Shown here: positions 15,488 to 24,604 of the stretch, piece by piece
How positions within the stretch are numbered: position 1 is the first letter of the stretch
Layout of the letters: each line of letters opens with the position of its first letter
Origin: Legionella massiliensis
GTDB lineage: Bacteria; Pseudomonadota; Gammaproteobacteria; Legionellales; Legionellaceae
Direction: 5' to 3'
Assembly: GCF_000756815.1 (NCBI RefSeq)
Contig: NZ_CCVW01000001.1
Location: 744,001-808,000, forward strand
DNA: 64,000 nucleotides
Translations under genes and position numbers: made by a program
The notes under the pieces: model-generated
What the model was told of the DNA's origin: nothing
Seen by the model: only the letters and a program-made list of their open reading frames with translations
The model's database searches: none

Positions 15488-15960
15488 ATGTGCCGTGTCT
15501 TATCTGTTTCTGTTAGTGGTTACTATGCCTGTCGTAATCGGAAACCTTCCGCCCTTTCAGAAAAAGATAAGGAGCTATCTAAAAAGATAAAAGCCATTTT
15601 TGATGATGAGAAATCACGTGCTGGACCCCCAACGATCGCTAAATGCCTAAAGAGCGAAGGTGAGCGAGTCGGAAAGCATCGTGTTGCTCGAATCATAAGT
15701 GAACAGGGTTAGAGAGCGAAAGCAGCTAAGAAGTTTAAGGCAACAACTAATAGTGAGCATCAATTACCGGTTGCGCCTAATTTGTTACAGCAAAATTTCT
15801 TAGCTCATAAAACCAATGAAAAATGGGTAAGTGATATCACCTGTTGTTGGACGGAGGACGGTTGACTTTACCTTGCTGTTGTGATGGATTTGTACTCACG
15901 CAAAGTGGTTGGATGGGCACTATCCGAGCGTATGACAAAACAGTTAGTTAATGTGTCCGA
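15488..15960 (+). pseudogene. IS3-family OrfB transposase, broken
   Basis: Reads SVSGYYACRNRKPSA, GPPTIAKCLKSEGERVGKHR, VARIISEQG, stop, then KKFKATTNSEH, NEKWVSDITCCWTEDG (first catalytic Asp), stop, [23 protein letters not shown], and is cut off. It has two nonsense codons and loses the second Asp and the Glu. A different IS3 subgroup from the element at 3.4 kb (IS51/IS407-like HKRVARLM region). The cut coincides with GTGTCCGATTTTCCGGAGC, which could be an insertion-sequence end. Confidence 0.8.
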
Positions 15961-15999
15961 TTTTCCGGAGCAAGATCATTGTTGACTACTATCCGTAGA

Positions 16000-17874
16000 C
16001 TATCTGAAATTCGGTGACCTTAGTTGATCTTCGTCGATCTCCTTTTCATCGGAGGCCGCTTCCGCTCTTTCAGTAATATCGCTTAATTCTCGACGCATAT
16101 CAGTAGTAATTCCAGGTTGTACTTTTGGGGGTTCACTGGGATGGGGTGCAGATGGTACAGCAGATGGCACTGTTGGAGCTTGCGCTACCGGAGTTGCAGG
16201 GTAATGGTGTTCTCTGGCTAAACGGTTAATGTGACTTAGGCTTGTCTGCGCTTCGAGCAAACTCATGCGGTTTGCAGGTTCCAAGGCTGTCATCTGAGAG
16301 ATCACTGTTTTCATGGCTTCCCCTTGAGGGGTATTAAAATAGGGATGACTAAAGTCCAGAGGATTTTTTTGAGACCATTGAGCCTTAACCCATTGATATT
16401 CGCCCCAATCCTCCGGAGGAGGTATAAATAAAAGTTGTGGGCGCACAAGATAATCATAAAGCGCCAATCCAAATTGATAGCTCATGAATGCTTCTGCACT
16501 AGATACTGGAGAACGAGATTGTGTTCCTATATGTTCAGGAGGAAGATAAATTTTTGTAGCGGCACCTATTTGACGAAGCTCATTATTTTCATTGCATGTC
16601 ACAATTCCCTTGGTATCACTCACGACTATCTTACCCTCTTTAGCAAGAAAATTAGTTAATTTGATATCTGTGTGTGCGCAATTATTGGCGAGTAAGTGTT
16701 GCCCAAATTGTGTTAATTGACTAAATATATCAGTAGCTTGAATGGTCAATTCATTAGGCTCCGGTACATCTCCCAGGCGATTCCGTTGTGCTTGTAAGTC
16801 TCCCTCCGGAATGTATTCTGAAATTGAAATTGAATGATTTCCAAGAGAAACAGGATATGAAATATTTTCATCAAGAGTAAACATAGTCTCTATATTCTCA
16901 GGTAAAGTTGATATATATGTTTTTGCAAACAACTGTTGAGCGGGACCTAGAGAGAGTTTGTGCAATATGTCTGCATTAGGGGCTCCCATAGGTTTAGCAC
17001 AACGAAGCATATATTCACGGCCATTGTGCTCATCTAATATTTTCCAATTTGAATTATTACTTCCTCCCAAGCGGGACAGTTGCAAATGAGGTAAACCAGG
17101 AAATAACAGCTGTTTTAGTTTGGGGATATCTTCTTCAGAGGGAGGCTTTTTTCTCATCACTGTGTAAATCTCTTTTAATTGATCTCGCGTCAAACTCTCG
17201 ATTGCGGAAGACCATGTTGCTTGATTTTCATCGCCGATGAGCTGCTCTATGTATTCTTCTTGCAAATGCGGAATACGCTGCATGCAAACGTTTAACTCAT
17301 TGTTAACACTGCGAAGTGCTCTTTTGCAATAGCGAATGCAATCGGGATCAGTGAGTTCAAACGCAAGTTTTTGAAGTAAAAAGTTTTTGAATTTTCTCAG
17401 GTCATAATAATAATTTTCTTGTTGCGCTGCTGTACTATCGGCTTTTGGTTTTTGAATGCAAACTCTTGCTAGCGCATCAGCTATCTCGCGGAATTCGCCA
17501 CCGGTTGTTCGTGTAGCCTGTAAGACCTCAGTTAGATTTTCTCGAGATTTTGATAATTGAATCAATTGCACTTCACTATTGTAATCCGTTGTGAATGCTT
17601 GGGAATAATATGCAATCTCATCAGTGATCCCTGAATATTGAACAAGCCCATCTAATGCTAGAGTATCAGCAGAACTGCTAGATTCCTGGCACCCCATGTT
17701 GAACGTAACTTTAAGAGCATTAATCATAAAATTGATTTCTTCTAGAAGCATCGCTTTTTGAACTATTAATTCTGCGTAGGGTAAATCTTCGGAAATTTCA
17801 TTGTAATTTTTTATTTTATCATTCAATTTTGCTATGCGAGGATCATTTAGTTCATTGGCTACCAAGTGCAACAT
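16000..17874 (-). CDS. Ser/Thr protein-kinase-like protein (putative effector)
   Basis: 624 aa. The N-terminal ~260 residues are helical and unassigned. A eukaryote-like kinase domain follows: glycine-rich turn Gly270-Gly271 (RLGGSNNSNW), YMLRCAK as the possible Lys strand, catalytic loop HTDIKLTNF with Asp403, Lys405 and Asn408, a DFG equivalent SDTKG (Asp420), and YLPPEH in the place of APE. The C-terminus is a Pro-rich linker (VAQAPTVPSAVPSAPHP) and an acidic tail (DEKEIDEDQL), consistent with a Dot/Icm signal. GGGAG lies 8 nt before the ATG. A damaged relative lacking the catalytic loop is at 25.1-26.0 kb. Kinase fold is clear from motifs; substrate and secretion are inferred. Confidence 0.8.
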   Translation of the reverse strand: MLHLVANELNDPRIAKLNDKIKNYNEISEDLPYAELIVQKAMLLEEINFMINALKVTFNMGCQESSSSADTLALDGLVQYSGITDEIAYYSQAFTTDYNSEVQLIQLSKSRENLTEVLQATRTTGGEFREIADALARVCIQKPKADSTAAQQENYYYDLRKFKNFLLQKLAFELTDPDCIRYCKRALRSVNNELNVCMQRIPHLQEEYIEQLIGDENQATWSSAIESLTRDQLKEIYTVMRKKPPSEEDIPKLKQLLFPGLPHLQLSRLGGSNNSNWKILDEHNGREYMLRCAKPMGAPNADILHKLSLGPAQQLFAKTYISTLPENIETMFTLDENISYPVSLGNHSISISEYIPEGDLQAQRNRLGDVPEPNELTIQATDIFSQLTQFGQHLLANNCAHTDIKLTNFLAKEGKIVVSDTKGIVTCNENNELRQIGAATKIYLPPEHIGTQSRSPVSSAEAFMSYQFGLALYDYLVRPQLLFIPPPEDWGEYQWVKAQWSQKNPLDFSHPYFNTPQGEAMKTVISQMTALEPANRMSLLEAQTSLSHINRLAREHHYPATPVAQAPTVPSAVPSAPHPSEPPKVQPGITTDMRRELSDITERAEAASDEKEIDEDQLRSPNFR

Positions 17875-18039
17875 TGAAAGAACTCCCTGCCCATATGATA
17901 TTTACAATTACCGAACATATTTCATTAATCTTTTTTCCCGCAAAGATTAATGAAATCAAGCTCTCATTCGACTCACAATTTCTCTTTAGAGAATAGTGTA
18001 GCCTGATTGATCTCCATGGAATTAAATTTTCGATACGAT

Positions 18040-18195
18040 AAATCGCCTAATATTTGCTAATCTTGTATTAGTATAGATCATTAAATTAAAGGTAATCAGA
18101 AGATACAATCAAAACGGAGATTCATATAAAAAAAGAAGCGCAAGCCAGGCGCATGCTCTAATAGATTTTGCTCCTGTATTCGAGCAACAAATGTA
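18040..18195 (+). pseudogene. 5' remnant of a third member of the tandem-paralogue family
   Basis: From 18103 the sequence aligns with the first codons of the two large paralogues at 26.2 and 29.0 kb (ATACAATCAAAACGGAGA against ATGCAATCTAAAAGAGAG; later CATATAAAAAAAGAAGCGCAAG and CCTGTATTCGAGCAAC). The start codon is ATA, and indels and stops follow. The preceding ~60 bp (ATTTGCTAATCTTGTATTA) match the shared upstream region. Decayed fragment. Confidence 0.65.
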
Positions 18196-18331
18196 TTGAA
18201 ATGTCAGGCCGTGCAAAAAATAAATAGGTATATTCAAATTCAATCTGATTTTACCCTTGAAATTGGCTTTTAAAGAGGTAACTAAGGCCGAATTTTAATA
18301 TACCCATTTGTTTTATATATAATATTTGGGG

Positions 18332-18351
18332 AATATTTGGGGTCAGACCCC
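18332..18351. repeat. AATATTTGGGGTCAGACCCC motif, copy 1
   Basis: An identical 20-mer occurs at 26000-26019. The GGGGTCaGACCCC core is palindromic and is commonly seen beside mobile elements in many bacteria. Both copies border members of the duplicated kinase/paralogue block. Confidence 0.7.
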
Positions 18352-18417
18352 CATAGTAAGATGCAACCTGGTCCTCGAGATAAACTGCAGAGGACCGATT
18401 GTCAGCATATCCTAATT

Positions 18418-19197
18418 TTAGCGAGGGTTAAAGCCATTTGTTTCTCTTTCTTCCTTGGTTTCTTCATCAATAGCAGGACACTCAATAAAAGGCATTCTCT
18501 TGAAAAATGCATCCCAATAGGCTGGATTTTCAAGGTACTCTCTTCCGTATTGAATACTTTTATAGCGCAATATCCTGAATTTAATGTCAGTTGCTCGCTG
18601 AGGGAATGGTAACATACCGGTTTGGTTAACAGTGGGCAATGATTGATTCGCTGCATTTGCTGGATGTTTGTTAGCGGATATTGTACTAGAAAGTCCATCA
18701 TTCGGGGTTTTAGATGGGACTTGTTGTTGAAGACTATCATTAGAATGGATAGCTGTGGTTGGTCTATCAATAGTAGGGTTGCTACTGTTAGAAGAGAGAG
18801 CCCGATTATTATCCTTAGAACGGTTACTACCAGGCTGAATAGAGTTAGTTACCACCATCGGTAAAGCAAACGCTCCCTTTGGTATTCTGGCACAATTTAT
18901 TGCTTTTTTAAGCATATCTTTTACTGCACTCTCTTCCATTTCATTGAACACTTCATTAAAAAGATCAAGTAGTGGTTTTTTGTGTTGATTTCTGGCTGGC
19001 CAGTTCTTAAATTCTTCATCAATGATATCTTTTAAGCTATTAAATTCCTCGGCTACAACAAGTTCTCTGATTGCATTAGCTATTATTCTCTCATTATATT
19101 CCCAGGTGCTGATGACTGTTTTTGCACTGTTTAATGTACTTCTAATCAGCTGCAGTGCATTTACGGTAGATGCTTCTTCTTTCTCACGGCGTAACAT
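18418..19197 (-). CDS. Hypothetical protein, 259 aa (possible effector)
   Basis: No family recognised. Residues 1-105 are helical (LQLIRSTLNSAKTVIST, IANAIRELVVAEEFN); 120-205 are a low-complexity Ser/Asn/Thr/Pro linker; the last 45 residues are Arg/Tyr-rich, then acidic (AIDEETKEERETNGF), an E-block-like tail seen in type IVB substrates. AGGAGA lies 8 nt before the ATG. It is flanked by remnants of effector-type genes, supporting an accessory role. Function unknown. Confidence 0.65.
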   Translation of the reverse strand: MLRREKEEASTVNALQLIRSTLNSAKTVISTWEYNERIIANAIRELVVAEEFNSLKDIIDEEFKNWPARNQHKKPLLDLFNEVFNEMEESAVKDMLKKAINCARIPKGAFALPMVVTNSIQPGSNRSKDNNRALSSNSSNPTIDRPTTAIHSNDSLQQQVPSKTPNDGLSSTISANKHPANAANQSLPTVNQTGMLPFPQRATDIKFRILRYKSIQYGREYLENPAYWDAFFKRMPFIECPAIDEETKEERETNGFNPR

Positions 19198-19445
19198 AGC
19201 TCCATTCTCCTATAAATTAGATTCTTGTAAATTATCGAGGGGCAGTATGAAAGAGGAATATTAAGAGTTAATTAGCTAGCAATGAAATATACGAATTAAA
19301 CAAATTTGGTTTTGGAAATCCCTGACATATCCTGGCTAGGCACCCTAAAATAAATTAGGTTATCTTTTGAAAAACTTGGGCTAAAGCTCGGATTGCAAAG
19401 TGTAGAAATAAGGCCGCTTTCTAATCAAGGCTCTAGTAGCTGTAA

Positions 19446-19527
19446 GAAATAACGCGTGGTTTTAAAGCTTTATGTGTTATATTTGCTAATTTTGTATTAT
19501 TGTGTTCCATCCAGCTGAGAGTAATAA
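19446..19527 (+). promoter_or_regulatory. Orphan copy of the paralogue-family upstream region
   Basis: About 82 bp nearly identical to the region just before the 785-aa paralogue (26072-26155): GAAATAACGCGTGGTTTTAAAG, TATATTTGCTAATTTTGTATTATTG, GAGTAATAAG. It ends exactly where an IS6-type element begins, a few bases before the expected start codon, so the gene it served has been lost. Probable promoter is within TATATTT..TATTAT; no mapping possible by eye. Confidence 0.75.
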
Positions 19528-20390
19528 GGGCTGTGTTGCAAAAAACATCATAACCGCAAAAATCTGAATTTTAGGAACAGTTCATCAATATAGTCCAACT
19601 TGCTCATTAATAAATGAAATTTCATTACGATTTCCATACATCGAAATATTAAACTGCCCCTTTTTAAACATTCGCATGACTTCAAAACCCTTGATGGTTG
19701 CATAGGCGGTTTTCATGGATTGGAATCCTCGGACAGGATTGATAAGTCGCTTGAGCTTTCCATGATCGGCTTCAAGCCGGTTATTGCGATATTTTATCTG
19801 TGAATGACTTACGTGAGAAGACAATTTTCCTTCCTGTTTTAACTCCTTAATTGCCTGACCATAAGCCGGGTTTTTATCTGTATCTATGATGCTGATGTCA
19901 CAGGATGGATTGTTCTTGATAAGTTTTTTCAGAAACCGCTTCGCAGCAATAGCATTGCGTCGATGAGATAGATAGAAATCAATCGTATTCCCTCGCTCAT
20001 CAATTGCACGGTAAAGGGATTTCCATTCGCCCTTTACTCGGATGTAAGTTTGATCTAGGTGCCACCTTTGGGAATAGCTCCTTTTGTACCATTCCCGCCG
20101 TTTCTTCAATTCCGGCGCATAGTGCAGAACCCAGCGATACATAGTGGTATGATCTATTTTCAAGCCGCGTTCTAGCATCATTTCTTCCAGATCACGATAG
20201 CTAATTCCATATTTACAATACCAGCGTACGCATTGCATTACTACTTCACTATGAACTAGAACTCTAGAGCAGTATCTATGGACTATCGGATTAGTATTTG
20301 TCTTTCTGTACAATAGTAAACGAATCGAAACTAGTTTTGACAAAAATTTAGAGTTAGTAACCGTCAAAACAACCTGGGTTATTAGTTGGA
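19528..20390 (-). mobile_element. IS6-family element, one end uncertain
   Basis: The left end GGGCTGTGTTGCAAAAAACA is a typical IS6/IS240-type terminal repeat. A matching complement at the other side is not convincing (only CAAAACAACCTGGG near 20368), so that end may be altered. It sits in the 5' region of a lost member of the large-paralogue family. Confidence 0.7.
19585..20367 (-). CDS. IS6-family transposase
   Basis: Catalytic triad residues are present: Asp in HLDQTYIRVKGEW, Asp in IIDTDKNPAYG and Glu in NRLEADHGKLK. The helix-turn-helix SYRDLEEMMLERGLKIDH is intact. It belongs to a different IS6 subgroup from the elements at 4-6.6 kb. The first ~40 residues (MTVTNSKFLSKLVSIRL) do not look like a normal family N-terminus, so either translation starts internally or the 5' end is fused to foreign sequence; this agrees with the missing right terminal repeat. 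Confidence 0.85.
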   Translation of the reverse strand: MTVTNSKFLSKLVSIRLLLYRKTNTNPIVHRYCSRVLVHSEVVMQCVRWYCKYGISYRDLEEMMLERGLKIDHTTMYRWVLHYAPELKKRREWYKRSYSQRWHLDQTYIRVKGEWKSLYRAIDERGNTIDFYLSHRRNAIAAKRFLKKLIKNNPSCDISIIDTDKNPAYGQAIKELKQEGKLSSHVSHSQIKYRNNRLEADHGKLKRLINPVRGFQSMKTAYATIKGFEVMRMFKKGQFNISMYGNRNEISFINEQVGLY

Positions 20391-20452
20391 CTCAAACCTA
20401 TTCATTGAGTGATGTAAAAATAATTGCATTCCAACAGACTAAGGGTGATAGG

Positions 20453-20776
20453 ATGCACCTTATAATGAAGTTAAGCTTTAACGCCGTTGATTTAGGTGAC
20501 ATTTCAGACCTGAGTGTTATAGAACAGAAACAACTTCGCCGCTCAATCAATGACTTTTTAGGTCTGTCTGTTCCCACTGCCTAGTACCCCGCTCCCAAAG
20601 AGCTTCCTTCATTTTTTCCCGAAGATGAGTCCTTTAGTAGTCACGCAGGTGTAATTCCTTTAATTAATCAGGAAGTTAATCCTCGGTTATCAAAGGCTAT
20701 TGCTGTTTGGGCAATCTTATCTTTGATATCTTTGAGTAATAGCGTATTCAGGGTAGATTTGTCATCACTAAATTAG
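20453..20776 (+). pseudogene. Unrecognised gene remnant with one amber codon
   Basis: From the ATG a frame reads MHLIMKLSFNAVDLGDISDL, SVIEQKQLRRSINDFLGLSV, PTA, TAG, then continues open as YPAPKELPSFFPEDESFSSH and a hydrophobic segment AIAVWAILSLISLSNSVF. Codon quality is good on both sides of the TAG, suggesting a gene of about 107 codons broken by one substitution, or the debris of a longer one. No family recognised. Confidence 0.4.
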
Positions 20777-20908
20777 GTTTTAAGGGTAATAATCAGGATG
20801 AATTTGAATATATGTATTTATTTTATAAAACATATTTTTTATCCGACCCGAGGTATTTGTAGAAACTCTCTTAAGTATTTCAATTCAAGAGAGTTTCTGC
20901 ATTATGGA

Positions 20909-21583
20909 TTACGAGAGTAGCTTGACTAATGCTTGTGCGCCAGCGGTTGAAGATGCGGGGTTTTGCCCTGTAATTAAATGGCCATCAACGATAACAAAAC
21001 TTTGCCAATTAGGTGCTTTTTCGAATAGGCCTCCTAATCGTTTCAACTCATCTTCTACGAGAAATGGAACTACTTCTGTGAGCTGTACTGCCTCCTCTTC
21101 ACTATTAGTGAAGCCTGTCACTCGTTTTCCTTTGACTAGGGGAGCACCTTCATAATTGACATGCCGCAGCACTCCTGGCGCATGACATACTAAGGCAATA
21201 GGTTTTTCAGAACTATAAAATGATTCAATTAAATTGATTGAGTCAGAACTCTCAGCAAGATCCCATAAAGGGCCATGACCGCCCGGATAGAATAGCGCAT
21301 CAAAATTTTCTGCTTTCACATCCGTAAGTTTGGCGGTTTGGGATAGTTCATTTTGGGCTTGCTTGTCTTGCTTGAATCGTTGCATGGCCGGGGTCTGACT
21401 TTCAGGTAAATTACTTTTTGGATCAATAGGAGGCTGGCCTCCTTTAGGTGAGGCTAAGGTGAGCTCAATACTTGCATCTTTAAATACAAAATAAGGAGCT
21501 GCAAACTCCTCCAACCAGAAGCCTGTTTTACGCCCCGTATTGCCGAGCATATCATGTGAGGTTAGCACCATTAATATTTTCAT
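20909..21583 (-). CDS. DJ-1/PfpI-family protein (Hsp31/glyoxalase III-like)
   Basis: 224 aa, class I glutamine-amidotransferase-like fold. The nucleophile elbow is ALVCHAPGVL with Cys133 and His134; the conserved acidic residue is in GFWLEEFAAP (Glu25/Glu26); FYPGGHGPLWDL forms the oxyanion region. This layout matches the Hsp31-like group that converts methylglyoxal to lactate without cofactor or acts as a chaperone/deglycase. A ribosome binding site (AAGGAGAAATGAA) precedes the ATG. Single gene, ordinary full length. Confidence 0.9.
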   Translation of the reverse strand: MKILMVLTSHDMLGNTGRKTGFWLEEFAAPYFVFKDASIELTLASPKGGQPPIDPKSNLPESQTPAMQRFKQDKQAQNELSQTAKLTDVKAENFDALFYPGGHGPLWDLAESSDSINLIESFYSSEKPIALVCHAPGVLRHVNYEGAPLVKGKRVTGFTNSEEEAVQLTEVVPFLVEDELKRLGGLFEKAPNWQSFVIVDGHLITGQNPASSTAGAQALVKLLS

Positions 21584-21649
21584 TCATTTCTCCTTAATAG
21601 AATGCTGAAGATGGCAATGCTCTTTCAGTATAATATACAGTTAAGCTAC

Positions 21650-21889
21650 ATGAAGCATGGCTATAAAATTGTTAAAACTGTTTCTGCCTATATAGGTGCT
21701 GAATACCCAGATGCATTCAGATGTATTATGGAAAAAAATTTATCTGAAAAAATAGCAAATTTAAAGACTGTAAATCGCTGTAAAGTATCCGTCTTGGATG
21801 ATGTGCAATTAACGCAACTAACGAATAATGGAACTTGCTTTATTAGAGACACCAATCAAATCGTATTCGAGCTCATGAAAAATGCCTAG
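21650..21889 (+). CDS. Hypothetical small protein
   Basis: About 80 aa from MKHGYKIVKTVSAYIGAEY; basic N-terminal half, no recognised motif. An in-frame ATG at 21602 is possible but would leave only 18 bp between divergent starts. No clear ribosome binding site. Could be non-coding. Confidence 0.3.
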   Translation: MKHGYKIVKTVSAYIGAEYPDAFRCIMEKNLSEKIANLKTVNRCKVSVLDDVQLTQLTNNGTCFIRDTNQIVFELMKNA

Positions 21890-22015
21890 ATGAACTTTTA
21901 CCTTTAAAAATTTAATTAGTGGTTGCGCTGAAGAGCCATTCAAAATGGCGGCGTGGAATATAGCTCTATTGTGGTATGCTGTGATTCAATTACTAGATTG
22001 AATAAAGGATAATCC

Positions 22016-22116
22016 ATGAAAGCAAGATTTATTTGCTCATCCTCGCTACAACATTATGCAGCTTTTCTCCAGCTTATGCCTCTTTAGCTAAATATGAGTC
22101 CACTTGTAATGTTTAA
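22016..22116 (+). pseudogene. Frameshifted stump of an exported protein
   Basis: The ATG at 22016 has AAGGAT upstream, but the meaningful frame is shifted: SKIYLLILATTLCSFSPAYA followed by SLAKYESTCNV and a stop, i.e. a signal peptide with an AYA cleavage site and 11 mature residues. The start and the signal are out of frame by one base and the mature protein is missing. It overlaps the 5' end of the following glycosylase gene. Confidence 0.5.
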
Positions 22117-22783
22117 AGAAATATCCAAAACAGAAATCCAATTGGCTCGGCAAGCGCTATGTCTTTTGGATACTTCACTCTTCAAAGCAAATGAGGCCAT
22201 CCCTATTGATGATTGGCGAACAAAAGAGGGAGGGTTTAAAGGTCTTGTAAGACTTATATTGGAACAACAGGTATCAGTTGCTTCTGCCAATGCGATCTGG
22301 AATCGGCTTGAGGTTGGACTCGGGATTGTTGAGCCACAGCAGATACTTACTAAAACAATTGAAGAGTTAAAGGGTTATGGCCTATCAACACCAAAAGCAC
22401 GCTATGTGCATGGAGTTGCCCTGGCACATGAACAGGGTGAAGTCGATTTTAATGAACTCAAAGATCTCGATGATAAGGTTGCTATAGCCAAGCTAACAGC
22501 TTTAAAAGGCATAGGTCGATGGACAGCCGAAGTCTATCTAATGTTCTGTGAGGCACGCAGAGATGTATTTCCGGCTGCAGATTTAGCCTTACAAGAAGCA
22601 ATCAGGATTCTTGATAGTGTTGCACACCGTCCTTCAACGGAAGAATTATACTCAAGATCTGAGATGTGGAGCCCATACCGAAGTTTTGCTGCACATCTTC
22701 TTTGGGGCTATTATAGGGCCATCAAAAAAAATATTATTCCTATGCCACAGGGTGTACCACTATTGATAAAATCGATCAGATAA
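22094..22783 (+). CDS. DNA-3-methyladenine glycosylase II (AlkA-like, HhH-GPD)
   Basis: 229-aa base-excision glycosylase removing alkylated purines. The helix-hairpin-helix is LKGIGRWTAE (residues 137-146) and the catalytic aspartate is Asp163 in FPAADLALQEAI. VRLILEQQVSVASA is the conserved lead-in helix. Lacks the N-terminal AlkA_N domain of E. coli AlkA, as in many short homologues. The start could instead be the ATG 15 nt downstream (MFKEISKTE); neither has a strong ribosome binding site. Unlinked to the ada-alkB operon in the same window. Confidence 0.9.
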   Translation: MSPLVMFKEISKTEIQLARQALCLLDTSLFKANEAIPIDDWRTKEGGFKGLVRLILEQQVSVASANAIWNRLEVGLGIVEPQQILTKTIEELKGYGLSTPKARYVHGVALAHEQGEVDFNELKDLDDKVAIAKLTALKGIGRWTAEVYLMFCEARRDVFPAADLALQEAIRILDSVAHRPSTEELYSRSEMWSPYRSFAAHLLWGYYRAIKKNIIPMPQGVPLLIKSIR

Positions 22784-22794
22784 TTACTCAGCGT

Positions 22795-23979
22795 TCAGAG
22801 ATCTTTTGAAAAATCAAAAATAGACACTCCGTCTTTATTATTAGGACGTTCAAATATTTTGGGATGTTGCAAGGCAAGGGAAGCATCTTGATAACCAGCT
22901 TGCCAGTGGTCTCTCATACTTAAGCGAGAGAACTCATAGTCCTTAGAGTGGCCTTCGTATTGTCTTGCATGATAAATAAGTTGAACAATACTATACACTT
23001 TGTGATCTGCTACTTTTTTTAGTATTGCTACCTCTTCATTATCCTGCAATTCAGAAGACAATTCTGAGAGTAAGTTAGCGAGTGCATAGCGAACTCGTTG
23101 AATATTCTTGAAGCGATCGGTTGCAGCACGTGTTCGACTAGAATATTGAATTTCTTTCTGGCGTGTTATCGCTCCAGATAGATTGCTGGGTATATTGCCT
23201 TGGGCACTCCAAAGATCAATCTGAGATGCAAGAGTATCTTGGCGAATTTCTCCATCTACAACCCATTGTAAAGGGGTGTTAGAAATCAGTCCGCCATCCC
23301 AATAGAGCTCACCATCAATCTCAGTAGCTGCAAAGCCCGGCGGTAATGAGCCACTTGCCATTATATGTTCGGGACGAATATTTTCATGTGTGCTGTCAAA
23401 ATAAATTAAGTTTCCACTGCGCACATTGACAGCACCTACGCTAAACCGGACCTCTCCATGATTGATGCGATCAAAATCGACGAAACGCTCAAGAGCCGTT
23501 TTCAGTCCGCTAGTATCATAAAAACTGGTGGCTTCAATCGTTCCATCTGGATGGAAAAAAGGGGCGGGGGAGCGTGGCACAAAAAAATCAGGAGCACCGA
23601 TCATCATAGTAAAATTGGCACTCATTTTATTAAATAAATTGCGTTCTAGATCGGTACCTGGTGTCAAATGTTCAAACATTGTTATCCAATCCAACCCGGG
23701 CTTAGAGGTTATGGTTTCCCAGAATCCCCTGAGTTTTGCTACCCTTTCCTTAGGGGGATTACCCGCAATAATAGCTGCATTGATAGCCCCTATTGAGATT
23801 CCAGCAATCCAGTCAGGATATACTTCCACCTCAGCAAGTGCTTCGTAAACCCCTGCCTGATAAGAGCCTAAAGCCCCACCTCCTTGCAAAACAAGAGCAA
23901 CACATTCAAAAGGTAGGCGCTTTTTTGCAGTATTGTTTTTTTTTATTCGTGGCGAAGATTTTTGAGTTTGCCCTGTCAT
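22795..23979 (-). CDS. Patatin-like phospholipase with DUF3734
   Basis: 394-aa serine lipid acyl hydrolase. The oxyanion motif is QGGGALGSYQAG (Gly33-35), the nucleophile Ser62 lies in AGISIGAINAA (GxSxG), and the dyad Asp is in YWDGGLISNTP. After the patatin domain (to ~250) the C-terminal ~130 residues are the DUF3734-type extension. No signal peptide. AAGGAGG lies 7 nt before the ATG. Soluble bacterial relatives are cytosolic or secreted phospholipases; the VipD-type C-terminal domain is not apparent, so I do not call it an effector. Confidence 0.9.
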   Translation of the reverse strand: MTGQTQKSSPRIKKNNTAKKRLPFECVALVLQGGGALGSYQAGVYEALAEVEVYPDWIAGISIGAINAAIIAGNPPKERVAKLRGFWETITSKPGLDWITMFEHLTPGTDLERNLFNKMSANFTMMIGAPDFFVPRSPAPFFHPDGTIEATSFYDTSGLKTALERFVDFDRINHGEVRFSVGAVNVRSGNLIYFDSTHENIRPEHIMASGSLPPGFAATEIDGELYWDGGLISNTPLQWVVDGEIRQDTLASQIDLWSAQGNIPSNLSGAITRQKEIQYSSRTRAATDRFKNIQRVRYALANLLSELSSELQDNEEVAILKKVADHKVYSIVQLIYHARQYEGHSKDYEFSRLSMRDHWQAGYQDASLALQHPKIFERPNNKDGVSIFDFSKDL

Positions 23980-24098
23980 GAGGATCCTCCTTGAATATAA
24001 TAAAGCATAGCAGACGGGTATCTGAGTTAACTAATCATTTATTGGCTTTTATTTATTGCTGCAACTATGGGCTTTTATGTAAATAAACAGAGCCGCAG

Positions 24099-24490
24099 TC
24101 ATTCTTTAGGTATCGCAATGCAGGTGACTTCAACTAACAACTCAGGAAGGGCTAGGGCTGCAACCCTACAGAAGTACTGGTATAAGAGGAAACCGGCATA
24201 CATTTTTTTCTTGTTGCAAAATAAGTGAGCCCATTTTTCTCAATGTTAATGAGGTAGGAAGTCATAGATATAATTTGTTCCAAACCAGAGTTTGCGGTTT
24301 GAAGAGCATATTCAATATTTTTGAATGCTTGTTTAGTTTGATCTTCAATATTATCTGCAATGACTCGTCCTTCTTTATCTTGCCCTGCTTGGCCGGTTAC
24401 AAAGATTAAATTATTCACTTGGACACATTGAGTAAATCCATATTTTTCATAGGAAAGTAACTCCGGAACCTCAATTACTTTTTTCCATTA
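24099..24490 (-). pseudogene. RidA/YjgF-family deaminase, two frameshifts
   Basis: The middle (NNLIFVTGQAGQDKEGRVIA, DNIEDQTKQAFKNIEYALQ) is a RidA core. The true N-terminus KKVIEVPELLSYEKYGFTQC lies upstream in frame but its ATG is displaced by one base, and the C-terminus VAALALPELLVEVTCIAIPKE is reached only after a shift near 24165. RidA hydrolyses reactive enamine/imine intermediates. Two independent indels make this a pseudogene. Confidence 0.85.
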
Positions 24491-24604
24491 TTATTCCTTA
24501 TCTACGTTTTCTTTGATCACTCTTTCCCTATCTAAAATTTACTCTTGCTTTAGAAGAGGCAAAACCAAATAATATCTAAGATTAATTAACTTCAGGGAAG
24601 TCAG

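Noticed and set aside
18337..18864. Plus-strand frames opposite the 259-aa hypothetical gene
   Set aside because: Shadows of the minus-strand gene, which has a proper ribosome binding site and protein-like composition.
22795..23979. VipD-like effector patatin
   Set aside because: The C-terminus looks like the DUF3734 extension found in non-pathogens, and no effector-type tail is visible.
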